Shown piece by piece: positions 1 through 4,720 of a stretch of DNA of 7,225 nucleotides. The DNA comes from Azoarcus sp031556475. GTDB taxonomy: Bacteria; Pseudomonadota; Gammaproteobacteria; Burkholderiales; Rhodocyclaceae. Position numbers and translations under genes: made by a program. The notes under the pieces are model-generated. The model did not search any database and was not told the DNA's origin. It worked only from the letters and a program-made list of their open reading frames with translations. Position 1 is the stretch's first letter; each line of letters starts with the position of its first letter. The stretch spans positions 1 through 7,225 of the forward strand of contig JAVBSY010000028.1 in assembly GCA_031556475.1 (NCBI GenBank). The letters are read 5' to 3'.

Positions 1-26
1 CTTCTTACCTTTCCCAGCAAGGCCAT
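1..26 (-). CDS. istA: IS21-family transposase (IstA-like), N-terminal fragment, runs off the left edge
   Basis: Only eight full codons are visible. They read M-A-L-L-G-K-V-R from an ATG at bases 26-24, and the ninth codon is cut by the window edge. The start is supported by GGAG eight bases upstream. Several IS21-family IstA transposases begin with a similar short 'MALL-K-RRM' string before their helix-turn-helix, which is why I make this call. IstA, together with the ATPase IstB, carries out cut-and-paste or replicative transposition of the element. With so few residues, the name depends mostly on the neighbouring terminal sequence. It could equally be another protein that starts close to an IS-like end. 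Confidence 0.4.
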
Positions 27-110
27 GGTGATCACTCCATTTCCCCCGCCTAAAATATAGGCAGGATAGGTTGAACACCCTGGTCACTTTTAAACGCGCA
101 TCACTCTACA
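1..110 (-). mobile_element. terminal segment of a probable IS21-family insertion sequence
   Basis: Read on the minus strand, the element would start at base 110 with TGTAGAGTGATGCG and run out of the window at base 1. IS21-family elements end in 5'-TG...CA-3' and carry short repeated blocks just inside the tip; the block TTTAAAAGTGACCA (minus strand, about 94-81) matches my memory of such ends. Inside lie a TATATT -10-like box (plus-strand bases 54-59), a GGAG ribosome binding site (35-38) and the first codons of a transposase-like frame. The sequence beyond 110 drops to about 45-50% G+C and opens directly into a cut gene fragment, as expected at an insertion boundary. The opposite end and the target duplication are outside the window, so the family and the exact tip rest on motif resemblance only. 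Confidence 0.5.
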
Positions 111-227
111 AAAATGGTCAAATTTCGGCGAGCGTACACAAGCCTGCAGCAGATCGAAGAACAGTACCAAGGCAAATACCATGTAAAGACCTTGGCCTTG
201 GGAACCATCATCAAGACGGATAAATAA
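111..227 (+). pseudogene. 3' fragment of an unknown gene, cut at the insertion-sequence end
   Basis: An open frame begins immediately at the proposed IS boundary (AAA at 111-113) and runs to TAA at 225-227, giving 38 residues. It contains a hydrophilic stretch (RRAYTSLQQIEEQYQGKY) followed by a more hydrophobic end (VKTLALGTII) and a KTDK tail. The composition looks like the C-terminus of a real soluble protein. The codons are less GC-rich than in the neighbouring genes: the two sequence lines holding most of it count about 50% and 43% G+C. The ATG at 114 has no ribosome binding site, because the upstream bases belong to the IS tip, so a separate 37-residue peptide is unlikely. I do not recognise the family. 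The simplest reading is that the IS insertion removed the 5' part of a horizontally acquired gene. Confidence 0.35.
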
Positions 228-255
228 CCGCGAAATCGTAGGCACAAGGTTTGTA

Positions 256-288
256 CCCGGCGGCGAACAGCTGTTTCGCCGCGCCGGG
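256..288. repeat. imperfect palindrome, possible hairpin
   Basis: The left arm CCCGGCGGCGAACAG (256-270) abuts the right arm CTGTTTCGCCGCGCCGGG (271-288). The right arm read backwards is CCCGGCGCGGCGAAACAG, so 15 positions pair, interrupted only by two small bulges on the right side. CAGCTG sits at the centre. No T run follows on either strand, so it is not a clear intrinsic terminator. It could be a REP-like element, a Rho-independent structure that has decayed, or a protein-binding site. Confidence 0.5.
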
Positions 289-323
289 CATCCTTCGGGG
301 GACATGGCCTGGGCCGGATCGCC

Positions 324-549
324 ATGGCGGCGGTGCCTTGCGTCGCCATCGTTCCCGTTTCTTTGTGCGTCGGCCGCTGGGCGCTGGTGGTGCCGCGCTG
401 ATTTACGTGTTTGCTGCGTTCGGCGCCCTGTTCAAGTGGTACGGCGTCGTCGGTCTGGATTTTGCAATTACGGTGTTCGCCATCGGATTGGCGCTGTTGC
501 CGCCGTCAACTTTCCAGCCTGCGCAAACCCGAACCGTTCGCCGGCTGCT
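324..549 (+). pseudogene. possible decayed membrane-protein gene (hydrophobic remnant)
   Basis: No intact gene fits here, but the plus strand holds a clearly hydrophobic reading. From ATG 324 one frame gives a 25-residue hydrophobic peptide (…VAIVPVSLCVGRWALVV) ending at TGA 399-401. In the +2-shifted frame, bases 392-499 encode about 36 residues with two membrane-like stretches (around ALIYVFAAFGALF and FAITVFAIGLALL), separated by KWYGVVGLD. The second frame then stays open into sequence antisense to the ABC ATPase gene. Joining the two pieces requires one frameshift near 390-400. I do not recognise the parent protein. It could be random coding-like noise in GC-rich DNA, but the run of F, A, I, V and L codons is longer than I expect by chance. 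Confidence 0.2.
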
Positions 550-1266
550 TTATCCCCGCGCCGGTACTTCCTCCGCCAGCCGGCCTCCGCTCATGCGCAG
601 CACACGGCTGCAGCGCCGTGCCAGCGCTTCGTCGTGCGTGACCAGGACGAGGGTGGTGCCGGCTTCGCGGTTGAGCTTGAACATCAGGTCGATCACGGCC
701 TGGCCGGTTTCGGCGTCGAGGTGGCCGGTGGGTTCGTCGGCCAGCAGCAGGCCGGGGTTTGGCGCGAAGGCGCGCGCCAGGGCCACGCGTTGCTGTTCGC
801 CGCCGGAGAGGTGCTTGGGGTAGTGCCCCAGCCGGCCGCCCAGGCCGACGCGCGACAGCCAGTGGGTGGCGGTGGCGCGGGCATCGGCGGTGCCGGCCAG
901 TTCCAGCGGCAGCATGACGTTTTCCAGCGCGGTCAGCGCCGGCAGCAGTTGGAAGGATTGAAAAACGAAACCAATCTTTTCGCCGCGCAACGCCGCGCGG
1001 GCGTCTTCGTCGAGCGTGAACAGTTCGTTGCCCTGGATGCGAACCGTGCCGGCGCTGGGAACGTCGAGCCCGGCGAGCAGGCCGAGCAGCGTCGATTTGC
1101 CCGAGCCGGAGGCGCCGACGATGGCTACCGATTCGCCCGCGCCGACGGTAAAGTCGATATTCTGCAGAATATGCAGTTCGCCCCGGCCGTCGGTGGACGG
1201 CACCCATTTACCGAGGCCGGCGGCCTCGACGACCGGAATGGAAGAACCTATGCCGCTACGATCCAT
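550..1266 (-). CDS. ABC transporter ATP-binding protein, YbbA/LolD/MacB type
   Basis: This is a 238-residue ATPase subunit that would work at the inner face of the cytoplasmic membrane with an FtsX-like permease. All nucleotide-binding parts are present: Walker A GASGSGKST (51-59), Q-loop VFQSFQLLP (Q103), signature LSGGEQQR (153-160), Walker B LLLADEPT (173-180) and H-loop His211. The SGGEQQRVALARAF wording is typical of the LolD/MacB/YbbA group. The D-loop reads GHLDAET where relatives usually have GNLD. The ATG at 1266 has a strong ribosome binding site, AGGAAGGT (minus strand 1278-1271), which lies inside the divergent esterase gene. In many proteobacteria this ATPase sits beside tesA and is followed by a large permease (ybbA-ybbP). 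Here no permease follows, and the downstream 440 bp are scarred and end in an insertion sequence. The gene is therefore an orphan in this window. Its substrate cannot be read from the sequence. Confidence 0.9.
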   Translation of the reverse strand: MDRSGIGSSIPVVEAAGLGKWVPSTDGRGELHILQNIDFTVGAGESVAIVGASGSGKSTLLGLLAGLDVPSAGTVRIQGNELFTLDEDARAALRGEKIGFVFQSFQLLPALTALENVMLPLELAGTADARATATHWLSRVGLGGRLGHYPKHLSGGEQQRVALARAFAPNPGLLLADEPTGHLDAETGQAVIDLMFKLNREAGTTLVLVTHDEALARRCSRVLRMSGGRLAEEVPARG

Positions 1267-1867
1267 TTTTACCTTCCTGCCCCTTTTGTTCGTGCTGTGC
1301 TCCGGCGTCGCGCAGGCGGCGACGATCCTGGTGTGGGGCGACAGCCTTTCCGCCGGTTACGGCCTGAAGCCCGCCGAGGCGTGGCCCACATTATTGCAGA
1401 CGCGCCTGGAGGCCGAGGGGTTCCGCCACACGGTGGTGAATGGTAGCGTTTCCGGCGAAACTTCCGCTGGCGGTCTTTCGCGCCTGCCCGCCGCGCTGAA
1501 ACAGCACAAGCCGGATATCCTCATCCTCGAACTCGGCGCCAACGACGGCCTGCGCGGCCTCAAGACGGCGTTGCTTGCCGACAACCTGAAGGCGATGGTG
1601 GGCGCTGCCCGCACCGCTGGCGCCCGCGTGCTGCTGGTGGGCATGCGCATGCCGCCCAACTATGGTCCAGCCTACACGAGCAGCTTCGAGCAGAGTTTTA
1701 CCGAGGTGGCAACGGCGGACAAGGTGCCGCTGGTGCCCTTTCTGTTCGACGGTTTCGCCGACAAACCGGATCTTTTCCAGGCCGATGGCATTCACCCGAC
1801 TGCGGCGGCGCAGCCCTTGATTCTCGATACCGTGTGGAAGGGGCTGGCGCCGTTGCTGAAACAGTGA
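1250..1867 (+). CDS. tesA: secreted GDSL-family esterase/lysophospholipase (TesA-like arylesterase)
   Basis: This encodes a 205-residue periplasmic hydrolase of the SGNH/GDSL family, which splits acyl-CoA thioesters, aryl esters or lysophospholipids. An N-terminal signal peptide (hydrophobic core about 5-18, cleavage expected after AQA at 21-23) leads into the mature protein. The family blocks are all visible: GDSLSAGYG with nucleophile Ser32, block II around SVSGET (Gly69), block III GANDG (Asn98), and block V DGIHPT with Asp179 and His182 completing the triad. I chose ATG 1250 because it gives a compact signal peptide and has GGAAGA five bases upstream; ATG 1238 would add only MEEP. The length matches E. 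coli TesA closely. The gene is head-to-head with the ABC ATPase gene, overlapping it by 17 bp, and converges on selD with a 34-bp gap. The real substrate is unknown; TesA-type enzymes are promiscuous. Confidence 0.93.
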   Translation: MPLRSIFTFLPLLFVLCSGVAQAATILVWGDSLSAGYGLKPAEAWPTLLQTRLEAEGFRHTVVNGSVSGETSAGGLSRLPAALKQHKPDILILELGANDGLRGLKTALLADNLKAMVGAARTAGARVLLVGMRMPPNYGPAYTSSFEQSFTEVATADKVPLVPFLFDGFADKPDLFQADGIHPTAAAQPLILDTVWKGLAPLLKQ

Positions 1868-1901
1868 GGCGGTTGCCACGGCGGCTGCCCCCGAACGCAT
1901 T

Positions 1902-2942
1902 TCAGCCGATCTCGACCCGCGCCGCGCCCGTGGCCATCCGCCCGATGACGTGGCCTTCGGTTCCCTGTGCCGCGGCAATCGTGTTTTGCACGTCGGCCAG
2001 CGCCTGCGGAGCGCAGGCGATGAGCAGCCCGCCGGAGGTTTGCGGGTCCGTCGCCAGCGCGCGCTGCCACGGCGCGAGCGTGGCGGCCAGCGTTACCGCT
2101 TCGCCATAGCTTGCCCAGTTGCGCGCGGAAGCGCCGGTGGCGATGCCGTCGCGTGCGAGGTGGGCGGCTTCGTCGATCAGCGGCAGGTCGTCGAAGCGCA
2201 GTTGCGCGGTCAGGTTCGCGCCACGGCACATTTCCAGCAGGTGGCCGGCAAGGCCGAAGCCGGTAACGTCGGTCATCGCGTGTACGCCGTCGATGGCGGC
2301 GAGGTTCGCGCCGGCGCGATTGAGCAGGGTGGTCCAGCGCAGCATGTCGGCGTAGCCGGCGGGCGACAGCCGTTCCTTTTTCAGCCCGGCGGACAGGATG
2401 CCGATGCCCAGCGGCTTGGTCAGCACCAGGATGTCGCCATCGCGTGCGCCGGCGTTGGTGCGCACCCGCGCCGGATCGACGACGCCGACGCCGACGAGGC
2501 CGTAGATCGGTTCCAGCACGTCGATGGAATGGCCGCCGGCAATCGGGATGCCGGCTTCACGGCACACCGACGCACCGCCTTCCAGGATGCGGCCGATGAC
2601 TTCCGGCGGCAGCTTGTCCAGCGGCATGCCGACCAGCGCCAGCGCCAGGATCGGCGTGCCGCCCATCGCATAGACGTCGGATAGCGCGTTGGTTGCGGCG
2701 ATGCGGCCGAAGTCGCGCGGATCGTCGACAATCGGCGTGAAAAAATCGGTGGTGACGACGACCGCCTGACGGTCGTTGAGGCGATACACCGCCGCGTCGT
2801 CGGAGGTATCCGTGCCCACGAGCAGATCGGCCGGTACGATGCCCGCCGGTACGCGCGCGAGCAGTTCGGACAGCACGGCGGGCGCGATTTTGCAGCCGCA
2901 TCCGCCGCCGTGGGAAAATCGTGTGAGTTTGATCGTATCCAT
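1902..2942 (-). CDS. selD: selenophosphate synthetase (selenide, water dikinase)
   Basis: This 346-residue cytoplasmic enzyme converts selenide and ATP to selenophosphate, AMP and phosphate, supplying activated selenium for selenocysteine and selenouridine synthesis. The N-terminal catalytic motif is HGGGCGCK, with Cys15 and Lys18 at the positions of the essential Cys17 and Lys20 of E. coli SelD. The codon for Cys15 is TGC, so this is the cysteine form and not a selenoprotein. Metal- and ATP-binding motifs follow: DTSDDAAVY (45-53), TTDFFTPIVDDP (64-75) and NALSDVYAMGG (85-95). Further on come a GGHSID motif and TDVTGFGLAGH, and near the C-terminus DPQTSGGLL. The length equals the family norm. 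ATG 2942 is preceded by AGGT at a four-base spacing and matches the family N-terminus, although the frame is open further upstream. It is divergent from selU, which uses its product. Confidence 0.97.
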   Translation of the reverse strand: MDTIKLTRFSHGGGCGCKIAPAVLSELLARVPAGIVPADLLVGTDTSDDAAVYRLNDRQAVVVTTDFFTPIVDDPRDFGRIAATNALSDVYAMGGTPILALALVGMPLDKLPPEVIGRILEGGASVCREAGIPIAGGHSIDVLEPIYGLVGVGVVDPARVRTNAGARDGDILVLTKPLGIGILSAGLKKERLSPAGYADMLRWTTLLNRAGANLAAIDGVHAMTDVTGFGLAGHLLEMCRGANLTAQLRFDDLPLIDEAAHLARDGIATGASARNWASYGEAVTLAATLAPWQRALATDPQTSGGLLIACAPQALADVQNTIAAAQGTEGHVIGRMATGAARVEIG

Positions 2943-2978
2943 CGTTACCTGGAGAAACGGAGCGGAAGGGGGAGCGCC

Positions 2979-2993
2979 CCGGAAGTGGTCCGG
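2979..2993. promoter_or_regulatory. 15-bp dyad in the selD-selU divergent spacer
   Basis: CCGGA-AGTGG-TCCGG is a perfect 5-bp inverted repeat around a 5-base spacer, ending five bases before the selU ATG. It could be a small operator. In the selU mRNA it could also form a short hairpin over the place where a ribosome binding site would sit. A second G/C dyad (GGGG-AGCG-CCCC, about 2969-2980) lies just upstream. No clear -35/-10 pair is visible in this 56-bp spacer. Confidence 0.3.
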
Positions 2994-2998
2994 AAAAC

Positions 2999-4069
2999 AT
3001 GCCTTCCGAAAACATGCGCAGGGGCGCTGCGACCGTAGCACAGCTGGAAATCTTTGACGAGATCATCGACGCGCGCACGCCGGCCGAGTTCGCCGCCGAC
3101 CATATTCCGGGCGCCTGCAACCTGCCGGTGCTCGACGACGGCCAGCGTATCGTTGTCGGCACCACCTACAAGCAGCAGTCCGCCTTCGAGGCGCGGCGCA
3201 TCGGCGGGGCGATGGTGGCGGACAACATCGCCCGCCATCTTGCCGGCCATTTTCATGACAAACCCAAACAATGGCGGCCGTTGGTCTATTGCTGGCGCGG
3301 CGGCATGCGCAGCGGCGCCTTCGTTACCTGGCTGCGCATGGTCGGCTGGGATGCACGGCAGCTCGCAGGCGGCTACAAGAACTTTCGCAACCACGTCATC
3401 GGTGAATTGGACCGGCTCGCCGCAGACCTTTCCTTCTGCGTGCTGTGCGGTCCCACTGGCAGCGGCAAGACGCGCGTGCTCGAAGCGCTGGCCGCGCATG
3501 GCGCGCAAGTGCTCGACTTGGAGGCGCTGGCGGCCCATCGCGGTTCGGTGCTGGGTGCCATGCCCGACCGCCCCCAGCCGACGCAAAAAGCCTTTGAAAC
3601 CCTGCTCTACGATGGTCTGCGCCGGTTCGATCCCGCCCGGCCCGTGTTCGTCGAAGCGGAAAGCCGCAGGATAGGCCGCCTGAACCTGCCCGATGCGCTG
3701 CTGGCGGCCATGCGCGCGGCCCCTTGTGCCGCCATCGATGCCACGCGCGACGCCCGCCTTGCTTTCCTTCTGCGCGACTACGCCTGGCTGGGCGACGACC
3801 GTTCCACGCTACGCGACAACCTGGACCGGCTCCAGGGCCTGCAGAGCAACGAAACCATCGCTCGCTGGCAGACCTGGGCCGGTACCGGCGAACTGCCGGC
3901 ACTGTTCGGCGACCTGATCGACCGGCACTACGATCCGCTCTACCGCCGCTCGCATGGCGGCAACTACCGCCACTTTTCTTCCGCGCCGCGCTTTATCGCC
4001 GATGATCTGTCGCCTGTCGCGGTGGATGAGCTTGCCCGCCGCATACTTGAGAGCACGCACACGAATTGA
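2999..4069 (+). CDS. selU: tRNA 2-selenouridine synthase (SelU/MnmH/YbbB)
   Basis: This 356-residue enzyme replaces the sulfur of 2-thiouridine at tRNA wobble position 34 with selenium from selenophosphate, through a geranylated intermediate in characterised homologues. The N-terminal half is a rhodanese domain (about 15-135), with DART near 24-27, a KQQ segment (58-60) and the catalytic loop YCWRGGMRSG with Cys98. The C-terminal half is a P-loop domain: Walker A GPTGSGKT (151-158), EAESRRIG (219-226), SNETIARW (283-290) and NYRHF (322-326). ATG 2999 is used here. ATG 3014 is an equally possible start because both follow a near-identical CCG(G)AAAAC stretch, and neither has a strong ribosome binding site. 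Divergence from selD is a common genomic partnership. Key residues and length are intact, so the protein should be active. Confidence 0.96.
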   Translation: MPSENMRRGAATVAQLEIFDEIIDARTPAEFAADHIPGACNLPVLDDGQRIVVGTTYKQQSAFEARRIGGAMVADNIARHLAGHFHDKPKQWRPLVYCWRGGMRSGAFVTWLRMVGWDARQLAGGYKNFRNHVIGELDRLAADLSFCVLCGPTGSGKTRVLEALAAHGAQVLDLEALAAHRGSVLGAMPDRPQPTQKAFETLLYDGLRRFDPARPVFVEAESRRIGRLNLPDALLAAMRAAPCAAIDATRDARLAFLLRDYAWLGDDRSTLRDNLDRLQGLQSNETIARWQTWAGTGELPALFGDLIDRHYDPLYRRSHGGNYRHFSSAPRFIADDLSPVAVDELARRILESTHTN

Positions 4070-4108
4070 CGTGATTGGCATGCCGGAAGACCCGGTGCTT
4101 GGATAGCA

Positions 4109-4582
4109 TCAGCGAAGAAGCAGCGATGCGATCAACAGGCCCGCACCAGCGAGGCCGACAAGCCAGGACGCCACAATTTTTGCTCTGCACGATGGAATTG
4201 GGATGCCGGCCATGAACACAGCGACCGCAATGGCCACCCCGCCTTCGAGTCGGGCCCGAACACCATGGGTACAACTCACCACGCCACTTCGCCCACGGGA
4301 ACAATACTCGGCGTTCCATATGGCGTCGATTCCTGTGTACAAGGCTACAAGCGCCAGGATTACGGCAATCCACGGTAGAAAACGAAAGATGCGCTCCGCC
4401 AAGGGAGAAGGAGCAAGTTTGCCGAGTGCAATGTCGAACTCAAGCTCGCGCTTACGCAAGATTTCATCCGTTCGTTTTTCGTTGCCTTCCATTTCAGCGA
4501 GAATTTCGAGCGCCCTGGCCTTTTTGGCGGAAGGCGGGAGATCTTCAAGGAGACGACGGTCGCTCTCAATCTCGGTAGTCAT
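4109..4582 (-). CDS. hypothetical three-helix membrane protein
   Basis: I do not recognise this 157-residue protein. Residues 1-66 are hydrophilic and charged, probably a helical cytoplasmic segment (KKARALEILAEMEG, KRTDEILRKRELEF). Three membrane segments follow: about 67-88, 113-130 and 136-155. The loop between the first two helices holds Cys94 and Cys104, and Cys132 sits in the short turn before the third helix. If the N-terminus is inside, the Cys94/Cys104 loop faces the periplasm and could form a disulfide. The ribosome binding site before ATG 4582 is weak. Sampled lines count about 48-58% G+C, against about 67% in selU, which suggests later arrival by transfer. Its stop lies 39 bp beyond the convergent selU stop. 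It follows dsbD on the same strand with a 138-bp gap, so co-transcription is possible but not shown. Confidence 0.7.
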   Translation of the reverse strand: MTTEIESDRRLLEDLPPSAKKARALEILAEMEGNEKRTDEILRKRELEFDIALGKLAPSPLAERIFRFLPWIAVILALVALYTGIDAIWNAEYCSRGRSGVVSCTHGVRARLEGGVAIAVAVFMAGIPIPSCRAKIVASWLVGLAGAGLLIASLLLR

Positions 4583-4615
4583 GTTGTTCTGCGTCGAAAA
4601 TCACCGGACGGTAAA

Positions 4616-4651
4616 AGCAATGCTGCTGACGGCACGGGGAATTGCATTGCT
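4616..4651 (-). terminator. possible weak intrinsic terminator downstream of dsbD
   Basis: On the minus strand AGCAATGC (4651-4644) and GCATTGCT (4623-4616) form a perfect 8-bp stem around a 20-base loop, followed at once by a short T run (TTTT shared with the end of the stem, then ACC). It lies 70-105 bp after the dsbD stop and before the start of the small membrane-protein gene, where dsbD transcription could end. The stem is short, the loop is large and the T run is only four bases, so the call is tentative. Confidence 0.3.
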
Positions 4652-4720
4652 GGGCGGTACGGGTTCGAAAAAGGGTATCCGGAACTTGGTATGAAATCTC
4701 GCAATCCTGGAACCAGACGC

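Noticed and set aside
304..1446. Long plus-strand open frame antisense to the ABC ATPase gene
   Set aside because: It is a GC-rich shadow with Arg/Gly/Ala-rich wording and no family motifs, while the minus strand encodes a complete ATPase.
1868..1889. Shared hairpin terminator between tesA and selD (two GGCGGYTGCC copies)
   Set aside because: The pairing needs three G-U wobbles, gets worse on the other strand, and has no T run; it is better seen as a 10-bp near-direct repeat of doubtful meaning.
2890..2900. Possible selenocysteine codon in SelD
   Set aside because: Both cysteines of the GCGC motif are TGC codons; there is no in-frame TGA.
2943..3041. Upstream extension of SelD to 3041
   Set aside because: It would overlap the selU start region and add residues that SelD proteins lack; ATG 2942 has a ribosome binding site and the family N-terminus.
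4070..4108. Terminator between selU and the membrane-protein gene
   Set aside because: Only a CCGG/CCGG 4-bp pairing is present, without a T run on either strand.
4655..4680. tRNA-like GGTTCGA T-loop motif
   Set aside because: No acceptor stem, anticodon arm or matching T-arm pairing could be built around it.
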